Below are positions 7,240 to 14,527 of a DNA stretch of 14,527 bases, one piece after another. Both the position numbers and the translations under genes were made by a program. The stretch is taken from NCBI GenBank assembly GCA_964392615.1, contig CAYMRB010000258.1, positions 1 through 14,527 on the forward strand. Reading direction: 5' to 3'. The stretch's first letter is position 1. Each line of letters begins with the position of its first letter. The notes beneath the pieces are model-generated. The model saw only the letters and a list, made by a program, of their open reading frames with translations, was not told the origin of the DNA and searched no databases. This DNA is from CAYMRB01 sp964392615. Lineage in GTDB: Bacteria; Planctomycetota; UBA8108.

Positions 7240-8214
7240 ATGAGACTATCTGCCCGCGCCGCGGCACTGCTCGCCGTGGCCGTGTTCGCTTTGTCGGTGC
7301 CGGCGTCCGTCTCGTTTGCGCAGGACGGCGCCGATACGCCCGAGTTCAAGACCGACAAGGCGAAGGAGGCCTTCGCGGAAGGCCTGAAGCTCTTCGAGAG
7401 CGGCGAGTACACGAAGGCGAAAAAGAAGTTTCAGACCGCCGAGCGCGGCGCCAAGAGCAAGGCCGACAGGACGAAGGTCAAGGCTTGGACGACCGCGTGC
7501 AGCAAGTCGATGCCGGCGTTCGTCGGCCTGCAGAAGCTCTACGACGCGAAGCAGTACAACCGCGCGTACGACGCGATTCTGCGCTATCTGCCGAAGCAGC
7601 GCGGGACGCCGGCGGAGAAGCCGTTCATGACGCTGTATCGGCGCCTCGAGGCGGCGCTCTTCCAGAACCTCGAGACGTTCGATATCCCGAAGACGCGGAT
7701 CTACTCGCAGAAGTACGGCAAGACGTTCATCAAGGACCCGAAGCTCGTCGTCAAGGGACAGTGCCTGCATTGGACGAACAAGGCGCGGCCCAAAGAGACC
7801 GCGCAGCTCAAGGTCGAGAGCGGCATCACCAACTGGAGCGGCTTCGACGCGGTCGAGTTCTGGGTCTTCCCGCGCTCGTCGGTGTCGACGAACGTCATCC
7901 TCATGTCGCGCGACGTGAAGCAGGACAAGACGAAGACCGGGCGCCCCCCGGTGGTCAAGCCGGGTCAGAAGTTCCTGCACTTCTTCACGAAGCAGGTCAA
8001 GTTCAAGCCGAACGGACGCTGGCAGTACAAGCGGATTCCGTTGAAGGAGTTCCAGTCTCAGGGAGGAGCGTCGCTGACGCAGATCGTCGACTTCCGTCTT
8101 CAGGTGCGAGCCGGTCCGGTGTTCGACATGTTGGTCGACGAGATCCGCGTGCGGCGGAAGGATCCGGGCGCGGCGAGTTCGAAGTCGTCGAGCAAGAAGG
8201 GGGGACGGCGCTGA
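7240..8214 (+). CDS. Exported protein with helical-repeat and carbohydrate-binding-like domains
   Basis: The product has 324 residues. A classical signal peptide (MRLSARAAALLAVAVFALS through SVSFA-QDG) predicts cleavage at about residue 28. Residues ~35-155 are helical, with a tetratricopeptide-like motif (AFAEGLKLFESGEYTKAKK). Residues ~165-310 look like a beta jelly-roll resembling family-11-type carbohydrate-binding or domain-of-unknown-function sandwiches: LVVKGQCLHWTNK, NWSGFDAVEFWVFP, WQYKRIPLKEFQ, LTQIVDFRLQV, DMLVDEIRVRRK. The tail is Ser/Lys/Arg-rich. GGAG lies ten bases before the ATG. No catalytic residues were recognised, so it is probably a periplasmic or surface scaffold or binding protein. 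Its stop codon (8212-8214) falls inside the possible CTG start region of the next gene. Confidence 0.85.
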   Translation: MRLSARAAALLAVAVFALSVPASVSFAQDGADTPEFKTDKAKEAFAEGLKLFESGEYTKAKKKFQTAERGAKSKADRTKVKAWTTACSKSMPAFVGLQKLYDAKQYNRAYDAILRYLPKQRGTPAEKPFMTLYRRLEAALFQNLETFDIPKTRIYSQKYGKTFIKDPKLVVKGQCLHWTNKARPKETAQLKVESGITNWSGFDAVEFWVFPRSSVSTNVILMSRDVKQDKTKTGRPPVVKPGQKFLHFFTKQVKFKPNGRWQYKRIPLKEFQSQGGASLTQIVDFRLQVRAGPVFDMLVDEIRVRRKDPGAASSKSSSKKGGRR

Positions 8215-9425
8215 GCTCGCCGTCGCGACCCGACGAGCCGTCCCGGCGCGGCCAGGACACCGAGCTGCAGCACCGCGGCGAGGACCGCGAGCGGCAATTC
8301 GGTGCTGTGGCGCCGGCCGTCTACCGCACGTCGCTCTTCACCTTCCCGGACTGCGCCAGCCTCGAAGCGGCGTTCAGCGCCGGTAGCGATCGCTATCTGT
8401 ACAGCCGCGTGTCGAATCCGACGGTGCGTGTGCTGGAGGAGAAGGTCGCGTCTCTCGAGCGGACGGACGACGCGCTGGCGCTCGCGTCGGGCATGGCGGC
8501 CGTGACCGCGGTCTTCCTCGCGTACCTCGGCAAGGGCGCGCACCTCGTGCTAGGTTCGAAGGCGTACGGGCCGACGCTGAAGCACGCGCGCGACTTGCTC
8601 CAGAAGTTCGGCGTCAGCGTGACCCGCGTCGATCCGGGCGATGCGAGCGGTCTCGAGGCCGCGCTGTGCGACGACACTCGGCTCGTCTATCTCGAATCGC
8701 CGGCGAGCCTGACGTTCGAGATCACCGACCTCGAGGCGGCGGCCGCGATAGCGGGAGCGCGCGGCATTCCGACCGTCGTCGACAACTCGTGGGCCACGCC
8801 GCTCTTTCAGCGGCCGGCGGAGCTCGGCATCGACCTGTCGCTCCACTCGGGGACGAAGTACGTCGGTGGCCACTCCGACATCCTGCTCGGACTCATCGCC
8901 GGTGGCCGGGCGTCGATCGCGCGCATTCGGCGGACGGCGATCCTCCTCGGGGCGAGCCTGTCGCCGGAGGACGCGTTTCTCGCGATCCGCGGCCTGCGCA
9001 CGTTGGGCCTGCGCATGGAACGTCACCAGGCGAGCGCGATCGAGATCGCGCGTCGACTGCGCGCGCACCCGCGCGTGAAGACCGTGCTGCATCCGGCGCT
9101 CGAGGACTTCCCGACGCACGCGCTGTGGAAGCGGCAGTTCGCGGGCTCGAGCGGGCTGTTCGCGTTGCGTCTCGACGGCGACACGCGGCGATTTTGCGAC
9201 GCGCTCGAGGTCTTCGGGCTCGGCGTGTCGTGGGGCGGTCACGAGAGTCTGGCCGTGCCGGCGGCCGTGCTCCCCGAGGTGACCGCGCGGCGGCCGATAC
9301 GCGACGATATTCCGCACGACCTGATCCGCCTGTCGATCGGGCTCGAGGACGTCGAGGATCTGTGGGCCGACCTCGAGCGCGGCTTCGCGGCGTGCGGCGG
9401 GACCTCCGACACGTCAACGCAGTAG
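8211..9425 (+). CDS. metC: Cys/Met metabolism PLP enzyme, cystathionine beta-lyase-like (start uncertain)
   Basis: This is a fold-type I PLP lyase. MetC cleaves cystathionine to homocysteine, pyruvate and ammonia in the cytosol. The family order is clear: FGAVAPAVYRTSLFTF, YLYSRVSNPTVRVLEEKVAS, ASGMAAVTA, VVDNSWATPLF, and SLHSGTKYVGGHSDIL with the Schiff-base Lys at 8856-8858. LGASLSPEDAFLAIRGLRTL, SWGGHESLAVP and the C-terminal LIRLSIGLEDVEDL follow. DNSWA, GHSD and SWGG-ES favour MetC over cystathionine gamma-synthase or gamma-lyase. The start is a problem. Family similarity begins near 8265 (LQHRGED), yet the frame has no ATG, GTG or TTG between 8211 and GTG 8307, and none nearby upstream. 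I used CTG 8211: it overlaps the upstream TGA (CTGA) and has GGGGGGA just ahead. GTG 8307 would trim the conserved N-terminal segment. The oxidoreductase follows after 18 bp. Confidence 0.87.
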   Translation: MSSPSRPDEPSRRGQDTELQHRGEDRERQFGAVAPAVYRTSLFTFPDCASLEAAFSAGSDRYLYSRVSNPTVRVLEEKVASLERTDDALALASGMAAVTAVFLAYLGKGAHLVLGSKAYGPTLKHARDLLQKFGVSVTRVDPGDASGLEAALCDDTRLVYLESPASLTFEITDLEAAAAIAGARGIPTVVDNSWATPLFQRPAELGIDLSLHSGTKYVGGHSDILLGLIAGGRASIARIRRTAILLGASLSPEDAFLAIRGLRTLGLRMERHQASAIEIARRLRAHPRVKTVLHPALEDFPTHALWKRQFAGSSGLFALRLDGDTRRFCDALEVFGLGVSWGGHESLAVPAAVLPEVTARRPIRDDIPHDLIRLSIGLEDVEDLWADLERGFAACGGTSDTSTQ

Positions 9426-9443
9426 GAACGAAGGGACTGGACG

Positions 9444-10544
9444 ATGGGCACGATCGGCATCGCGATCATCGGCGCCGGCCAGGTCAGCGACTACCACCAC
9501 GTGCCGGCGATTCGGCTCGACCCGCGCGCCGAGCTCGTCGCCGTCTGCGATCGCGACGCAGCGCTTCTCGAGCAACGCAAGAGCGAGTGGGGCATCGAGC
9601 GCGTGACGACCGACGTCGAGATGCTGCTCGCCGACGACGCGGTCGACGCGGTCATCATCGCGACGCCGAACTTCGTGCATCGCGAACAGGCGCTCGCGGC
9701 GGCGCGGGCCGGCAAGCACGTGCTGTGCGAGAAGCCGCTCGGCCTCGACGCCGGCGAGGTGCGCGATATGTACGAGGCGGCGCGCGACGCGGGCGTCGTC
9801 CACATGACGGCGTTCACGTACCGCTTCGCGCCGTCGATGCGATGGCTGAAGCATCTGCTTCAGAAGGGCGATCTCGGCACGCCAAGGCACTTCCGCAGCC
9901 AACGGTTTCTCGACTGGCCGGAGACGAGCTGGGGTTGGAGGCAGTATCGCGACAAGGCCGGCGCCGGCGATCTGTTCGACATGACGATCCACCGGCTCGA
10001 CTTCGCGATGGATCTGCTCGGGCCGCTCGCGCGCGTCACCGGAGCGGTCGCGCGATTCGCCCCGCGCGACGCGACCGTCGGTGGCAAGCCCTGCGCGCCG
10101 TCCGAGGTCGACGATTGGTCGAGCCTCATCGGCGAGTTCGAGAGTGGCGCGGTCGGCGTGTGGGAGGGTACGACGCTCGCGAAGGGCTACGGCCGCGGCG
10201 GCTTCGGTCACGAGTGGGCCGAGGTGAACGGCTCCGAGCGTTCCGCCGTCTATCGCCTCCACGAGCCGAATGTGCTGCTACTCGGCAAGACGGGCGAGGA
10301 CCTCGCGCCGCACGATGTGCCGGCCGAGTTCCTGAAGCCGGCGGACAGCCCGCGCGACCCGACCGAGGGCGAGCCGGCGACGGTCTTCCGCTACGATGTC
10401 GTCTGGGAGTTCGTCAGCGCGATCGCCGAGAAGCGGGGCGCGGTGCCGAGCTTCCGGGAGGGCCTCGACGCGCAGATCGTCGCGGACTCCGTGCTCGAGT
10501 CCCACGCGAAGCGCTCGTGGGTCGAGGTGAGGCTGTCGAAGTAG
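9444..10544 (+). CDS. Gfo/Idh/MocA-family NAD(P)-dependent oxidoreductase
   Basis: The product has 366 residues, the usual length. The N-terminal Rossmann domain reads GIAIIGAGQVSDYHHVPAI, then AVCDRDAA (acidic residue that would favour NAD), VIIATPNFVH, and the family EKP motif VLCEKPLGLD with Lys97. The C-terminal alpha/beta domain has GAGDLFDMTIHRLDFAMDLL; Asp179 and His183 have the spacing of the catalytic Asp/His in inositol dehydrogenases, and Lys97 completes the triad. The activity is therefore probably oxidation or reduction of a sugar, inositol or related polyol, but the substrate is not predictable. AAGGGA lies about nine bases before the ATG. With only 18 bp after the metC-like gene, the two are probably co-transcribed, though a shared pathway is not evident. 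Confidence 0.93.
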   Translation: MGTIGIAIIGAGQVSDYHHVPAIRLDPRAELVAVCDRDAALLEQRKSEWGIERVTTDVEMLLADDAVDAVIIATPNFVHREQALAAARAGKHVLCEKPLGLDAGEVRDMYEAARDAGVVHMTAFTYRFAPSMRWLKHLLQKGDLGTPRHFRSQRFLDWPETSWGWRQYRDKAGAGDLFDMTIHRLDFAMDLLGPLARVTGAVARFAPRDATVGGKPCAPSEVDDWSSLIGEFESGAVGVWEGTTLAKGYGRGGFGHEWAEVNGSERSAVYRLHEPNVLLLGKTGEDLAPHDVPAEFLKPADSPRDPTEGEPATVFRYDVVWEFVSAIAEKRGAVPSFREGLDAQIVADSVLESHAKRSWVEVRLSK

Positions 10545-10550
10545 CCGGGG

Positions 10551-10580
10551 CCGACCCCGACCCCGACTCCGACCCCGACT
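10551..10580 (+). repeat. Hexanucleotide tandem repeat, five CCGAC(C/T) units
   Basis: Five head-to-tail hexamers (CCGACC, CCGACC, CCGACT, CCGACC, CCGACT) begin six bases after the oxidoreductase stop. The copies vary only at the last base. Intergenic, so length variation would not change a protein. Confidence 0.9.
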
Positions 10581-10601
10581 CCCCGTCCGTTTCCCGCGAG
10601 C

Positions 10602-10618
10602 CCGCCCGGCCGGGGCGG
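10602..10618 (+). terminator. GC hairpin after the oxidoreductase gene (possible terminator)
   Basis: CCGCCC-GGCCG-GGGCGG gives a 6-bp all-GC stem with a five-base loop, about 57 bp past the stop and 53 bp before the next start. No T tract follows (AGTAAGATAG), so it is at best a factor-dependent terminator or a leader hairpin of the next gene. Confidence 0.3.
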
Positions 10619-10671
10619 AGTAAGATAGACGCCTTCGACGGGTTCCCAAGGTCTCCACGGGTGTCACTCCA

Positions 10672-13600
10672 GTGCTGCAGCGCGCATTTGTCCATTTCGT
10701 GTGGCTCGGCTTCCTCGCCGCGCCGGTTCTTTCCCAATCGGTCGTCATCAACGAGATCCACTACGCACCGGCGAATAAGACGGCCGGTGAGGAGTTCATC
10801 GAGCTCTTCAATGCGGGGGACGAGGCCGTCGATGTGTCCGGCTGGTACGTGTCGAGCGGCGTCTCGATCGAGCTGCCGCCGGGCACGGTGATCGGTCCGG
10901 GCGAGTACCTGGTTCTCGCCGAGGATCCCGATGCGGTCACGGCGCGTTGGGGCGACGTGCCGGTCGTCGGGCCGTGGGCGGGCCGGCTCTCGAACGAGGG
11001 CGAGTCGGTCATCCTCCGCAACGCCGCGGGCGGTCGCGAGGACGAGGTCGACTATCAGCGCGGTTTCCCGTGGCCTACGGCAGGTGGGGACGGCGACGAC
11101 TCGATCGAGCTCATCCACCCGACGCTCGACAACGATCTGGGCGGCAGCTGGCGCATCTCGAATCCCGGCATCGACGACTCGTCGCAGGTCATCCGCGCCG
11201 GCGCGGAGTGGCGCTATCGCAAGGGGGAGTCCGAGCCGCCAGCGAACTGGCGCGCTCGCGACTTCGACGACGAGCCTTGGTCGGCCGGCCGCACGAGCAT
11301 CGGCTACGGCGAGGGCATCATCGTCACACCTCTGAACGACATGCGCGGTGGCTACACGTCCGTCTACTTGCGCAAGACGTTCACGGTCGACGATGCGGCC
11401 GCGGTCGGCGTCCTGACGCTTGCCGTGCAGTACGACGATGGCTTCAATGCGTGGATCAACGGCACGTGGGTCGCTGGCGCCAACGTGCCGGGCAACGACC
11501 TGCCGTTCGACGGCACGGCGAACAGCGCGACCGAGCCGGGCGATTTCGACGAATTCGCGATCTCGAATCCCGCGCGGTTCCTCCAGGACGGCGAGAACGC
11601 GTTGGCGATCCACCTGGTCAACGCATCGCTCGACGGCAGCTCCGATGCCGCGATCGATGCGTCGCTGACGCGCGCAGCTGCGGGGTCGGGGCCGTCGCCC
11701 GGCGCGCGCAATACGGTGTGGGCCGAGAACGCCCCGCCACAGATGCGTCAGGTGCAGCACTTTCCGGAGCAGCCGGTCAGCGGCGAGATCGAGGTCATCA
11801 CCGTCAAGGCGACCGATCCCGACGGGGTCGCGAGCGTCGCGCTCGAGTACCAGATCGTCGAGCCCGGCGAGTACATCCGACTCGAAGACCCCGCGTACAA
11901 TACGGGCTGGACCGCGGTGCAGCTCTTCGACGACGGCGAGGGGTTCGACATCGCCGCCGGCGATGACGTTTACACCATCGGCTTGCCGGCTGCCGTGCAG
12001 CAACACCGCCGCCTGGTGCGGTATCGCATCCGCGCGGAGGACGCGACCGGGCTCGCGGCGGTCGGGCCCTACGCTGACGACTTGCAGCCGAACTTCGCGT
12101 ACTTCTGCTACGACGGCATCCCCGCATGGCGCGGCGCGAGTCGTCCCGGGGCGACGCCCGTGCAGCAGTTCTCCGAAGAGGTCATGCGCTCGCTGCCGGC
12201 GTACCACCTCATCGCCGTCGAGCAGGACGTGATACGCAGCCAGTACGACCGCTCGTACGACGGCCGCCACTTCCACGCGACGCTGGTCTACGACGGCGTC
12301 GTCTACGATCACATGGAGTTCGAGAATCGCGGCGAGTTCTCGACGTACGTGTCGGGGAAGAACAAGTGGCGCCTCCACTTCCGTCGCGGCCACGAGTTCC
12401 GGGCGCGCGACAACCACGGCAAGAGGTACCGCGCCACGTGGCGGACGATGAACTTCAACAACTGCGCGACGCCGTGGGTGACGACGAATCGCGGCATGGC
12501 CGGCCTGGGCGAGTGCGGCGCGTTTCGCGCCTACGAGCTCGCGGGGGTGCCGAGCCCGAAGACGAACTACTTCCAGCTGCGCGTTATCGACGAGGCGGTC
12601 GAGGCGCACCCGAGCGATCAGTACCGAGGTGATCTCTGGGGGCTCTACGCGACGATCGAACACACCGACGGCGCGTTCCTCGACGAGCGCGACCTGCCCG
12701 ATGGCAACGCCTACAAGATCGAGAGCGGCCGCGGCGACAAGCGCAATCAGGGGCCGACGCACCCGACCGACACGAGCGACTACGATGCGTTCCGCAGCGG
12801 CTTCAACCGATCGCAGCCCGAGGCGTGGTGGCGAGCGAACGTCGAGCTGCCGGTCTACTACTCGTTCCGCGCGGTCAACAAGGGCGTCAACAACATGGAC
12901 CTGCGCGATGGCTGGAACCATTGCCAGTACCACAATCCCGTCACGGACCGCTGGAGCGTGATCCCGTGGGATCTCGACATGCTCTACATGCCGCTGACGC
13001 ACTGGTCCGGCATCATCAACATCCAGAACTGCCTCCAGCAGCCGCAGATCGCGATCGAGTATCGCAACCGGACGCGCGAGCTTCTCGACCTGCTGTTCAC
13101 GACGGATCAGTTCGGCCAGCTCGTCGGTGAGCTGTACGCCGTCGTCAGTCCGATCGGCGCGCCGTTGACGTTTGCCGACGTCGACGAGGCGATGTGGAAT
13201 CACCACCCGCGAACGGCGGGCGGGCACCGCGGCGCGTTCTATCGCAATCCGTCGACGCACAGCGCGCGCGGCGGCTCGATCACGCGCACGCTCGCGTCGC
13301 CGGACCACGTCGGCATGGCGCAGTGGATTCACGACTTCGCGGTGACCGGCTACGGGCACGACAGTCTCGTGAGCCATTCGAACGACTCGAGGATTCCGGC
13401 GCGTCCGACGGTGACCCCGATCGGCGCCCCGTCGTACCCGATCGATGATCTCGTGTTCCGCTCGAGCGCGTTCGCTGACCCGCAGGGCGCCGGCACCTTC
13501 GGAGCGATCGAGTGGCGCATCGCCGAGGTCGAGGCGTCCGGCGTGGCGCCGTTCGATCCGGAGCGCCGCAAGCGGTTCGAGGTCGAGGCCGTGTGGGAAT

Positions 13601-14527
13601 CGGGACCGATCACACCGTTCGACAGCGACGTGCGGATTCCGACCACCGTCGTCGAGATCGGCAGCGTCTACCGCGTCCGCGCGCGCATGGAGGACACGAC
13701 CGGACGCACGAGCCACTGGTCGGCGCCGGTCGAGTTCACGACGAGCGCTCCGACCACGCCGCTGCCGCAGGTGAGCTACTTGCGCGTCACCGAGTTGATG
13801 TATCACCCGCCCGAGGGCGTCGACCTCGAGTTCGTCGAGCTGCGCAACATCGGACCGGAGACGCTCGACCTGCGCCACGTCGCGTTCGACGGCGGCATCG
13901 AGTTCGACTTCGCGTCGGGCGATGTCCTCGATCTTCCCTCCGGCGCGTTCGTCCTCGTCGTCAGGGAGCTCAACGCGTTTCTCACGCGCTACGGAGCGTC
14001 GGTCGCGGACGTGCTGATTGCCGGCGAGTATTCCGGACGTCTCTCCAACGCCGGCGAGCGGGTGTTTCTCGAGTACGGCGACGATGTGCCGATTCTCGAC
14101 TTCACCTACGACGACACGTGGTTCCCGACGACCGACGGTCTCGGCATGTCGCTTGTCGCCAACGACGAGTTCGCGGCGCCCGAGGCGTGGAACGACGTCG
14201 GGCAGTGGAACGAGAGCGCCGAGCTCGGCGGCTCGCCGGGAGCTCCGGACAGCGGTGGAGGATCGGGCGGTCTGCAGCGGATAGGCGACAGCAACCAGGA
14301 CGGTCGACTCGATGTGTCCGACGCGGTGTCGCTGCTGCGGCGGCTCTTCGTCGCCGGCGCGCTCGAGCTGCCGTGCGAAGGCGCGACGATCCAGGACGGC
14401 GGAAACCGCTTGCTCTTCGATGTCGACGGTGACGAGAATGTCGGCGTCGGCGACGCGATCCGGCTTCTCGACTGGCTCTTCCGCGGCGGTTTGGCGCCGG
14501 TGGGCGAGCCGCGCTGCGTGCGCATCG
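10672..14527 (+). CDS. Giant secreted LTD-CotH kinase-LTD-dockerin protein (3' end beyond window)
   Basis: One frame stays open from 10624 to the window edge: at least 1285 residues from GTG 10672, the only plausible start, with no clear ribosome site. Order: signal peptide ~1-22 (VHFVWLGFLAAPVLS); LTD domain ~24-150 (VVINEIHYAP, EEFIELFNAGDEAVDVSGW); beta-sandwich ~180-335 (VQYDDGFNAWINGTWVAG); Ig/FN3-like ~350-465; CotH-kinase ~470-850; FN3-like ~925-1025; second LTD ~1034-1190 (VTELMYHPPEG, LEFVELRN); dockerin-like repeats at 1205 (GDSNQDGRLDVSDAV) and 1250 (DVDGDENVGVGDAI). CotH proteins are atypical kinases that phosphorylate secreted proteins. Visible counterparts of active-site residues are Lys682 (NAYKIESG), Asp746 and Asn749 (LRDGWNHC), and Asp767/Asp769 (IPWDLDM). 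LTD and dockerin repeats suggest binding outside the cell or at its surface. The natural end should be near, as Cys-X-X-Ile tails usually close such dockerins. Confidence 0.9.
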   Translation, partial: MLQRAFVHFVWLGFLAAPVLSQSVVINEIHYAPANKTAGEEFIELFNAGDEAVDVSGWYVSSGVSIELPPGTVIGPGEYLVLAEDPDAVTARWGDVPVVGPWAGRLSNEGESVILRNAAGGREDEVDYQRGFPWPTAGGDGDDSIELIHPTLDNDLGGSWRISNPGIDDSSQVIRAGAEWRYRKGESEPPANWRARDFDDEPWSAGRTSIGYGEGIIVTPLNDMRGGYTSVYLRKTFTVDDAAAVGVLTLAVQYDDGFNAWINGTWVAGANVPGNDLPFDGTANSATEPGDFDEFAISNPARFLQDGENALAIHLVNASLDGSSDAAIDASLTRAAAGSGPSPGARNTVWAENAPPQMRQVQHFPEQPVSGEIEVITVKATDPDGVASVALEYQIVEPGEYIRLEDPAYNTGWTAVQLFDDGEGFDIAAGDDVYTIGLPAAVQQHRRLVRYRIRAEDATGLAAVGPYADDLQPNFAYFCYDGIPAWRGASRPGATPVQQFSEEVMRSLPAYHLIAVEQDVIRSQYDRSYDGRHFHATLVYDGVVYDHMEFENRGEFSTYVSGKNKWRLHFRRGHEFRARDNHGKRYRATWRTMNFNNCATPWVTTNRGMAGLGECGAFRAYELAGVPSPKTNYFQLRVIDEAVEAHPSDQYRGDLWGLYATIEHTDGAFLDERDLPDGNAYKIESGRGDKRNQGPTHPTDTSDYDAFRSGFNRSQPEAWWRANVELPVYYSFRAVNKGVNNMDLRDGWNHCQYHNPVTDRWSVIPWDLDMLYMPLTHWSGIINIQNCLQQPQIAIEYRNRTRELLDLLFTTDQFGQLVGELYAVVSPIGAPLTFADVDEAMWNHHPRTAGGHRGAFYRNPSTHSARGGSITRTLASPDHVGMAQWIHDFAVTGYGHDSLVSHSNDSRIPARPTVTPIGAPSYPIDDLVFRSSAFADPQGAGTFGAIEWRIAEVEASGVAPFDPERRKRFEVEAVWESGPITPFDSDVRIPTTVVEIGSVYRVRARMEDTTGRTSHWSAPVEFTTSAPTTPLPQVSYLRVTELMYHPPEGVDLEFVELRNIGPETLDLRHVAFDGGIEFDFASGDVLDLPSGAFVLVVRELNAFLTRYGASVADVLIAGEYSGRLSNAGERVFLEYGDDVPILDFTYDDTWFPTTDGLGMSLVANDEFAAPEAWNDVGQWNESAELGGSPGAPDSGGGSGGLQRIGDSNQDGRLDVSDAVSLLRRLFVAGALELPCEGATIQDGGNRLLFDVDGDENVGVGDAIRLLDWLFRGGLAPVGEPRCVRI

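Noticed and set aside
5865..7412. A 515-codon - strand frame opposite the acidic protein and methyltransferase
   Set aside because: Ser/Arg-rich and without motifs; the + strand methyltransferase has complete SAM motifs.
10617..10630. TAAGAT as a -10 box for the giant secreted gene
   Set aside because: Four of six matches, but no -35 at a suitable distance.
8666..10891. A 741-codon + frame across metC and the oxidoreductase
   Set aside because: Arg-rich composition, no domain, and it overlaps two well-supported genes in other frames.
10414..13878. A 1154-codon open frame on the - strand opposite the giant secreted gene
   Set aside because: It is Arg/Asp/Ala/Val-rich with no motif, while the + frame shows signal peptide, LTD and CotH signatures. 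Long antisense frames are expected in DNA this GC-rich.

Overview
GC-rich bacterial DNA, probably from an environmental (metagenome-type) assembly: one scaffold gap of 10 Ns sits at 2607-2616, next to a long C homopolymer. The best lineage hint is the last gene. It is a very large secreted protein with lamin-tail (LTD) domains, a CotH-kinase domain and a pair of dockerin-like Asp/Asn-Gly calcium repeats ending in a Cys-containing tail, a layout common in Planctomycetota and some other deep-branching environmental phyla. This assignment is inference.

Layout. (1) 1-2393, + strand: the tip module of a type VI secretion system (T6SS): the 3' part of vgrG, a small one-domain beta-sandwich protein, and a PAAR spike-cap protein. 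The vgrG frame is open to the left edge except for one in-frame TAG at 53-55, where VgrG proteins normally have Glu. (2) 2394-2730: a convergent intergenic region with the gap; its two sides carry imperfect copies of the same ~65 bp. (3) 2731-5617, - strand: trkA-trkH, a two-gene operon (1 bp spacing) for K+ uptake, with a candidate promoter at 5695-5722. (4) 5911-10544, + strand: a tethered acidic small protein, a class I SAM methyltransferase, an exported repeat-plus-beta-sandwich protein, a MetC-like PLP enzyme with no ATG/GTG/TTG start where one is needed, and a Gfo/Idh/MocA oxidoreductase. (5) 10545-10671: a hexanucleotide repeat and a GC hairpin. (6) 10672 to the right edge, + strand: the multidomain LTD-CotH-LTD-dockerin protein, still open at the edge.

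The T6SS genes form one functional unit and trkAH another. The + strand block from 5911 onward looks like mixed housekeeping and envelope genes. The metC-like and oxidoreductase genes are close enough (18 bp) to be co-transcribed, and the metC-like gene abuts the exported protein gene. I found no CRISPR array, rRNA, tRNA, transposase, integrase or recognisable defence system. The points most worth a second look are the interrupted vgrG, the missing metC start, the duplicated gap flanks and the CotH protein.
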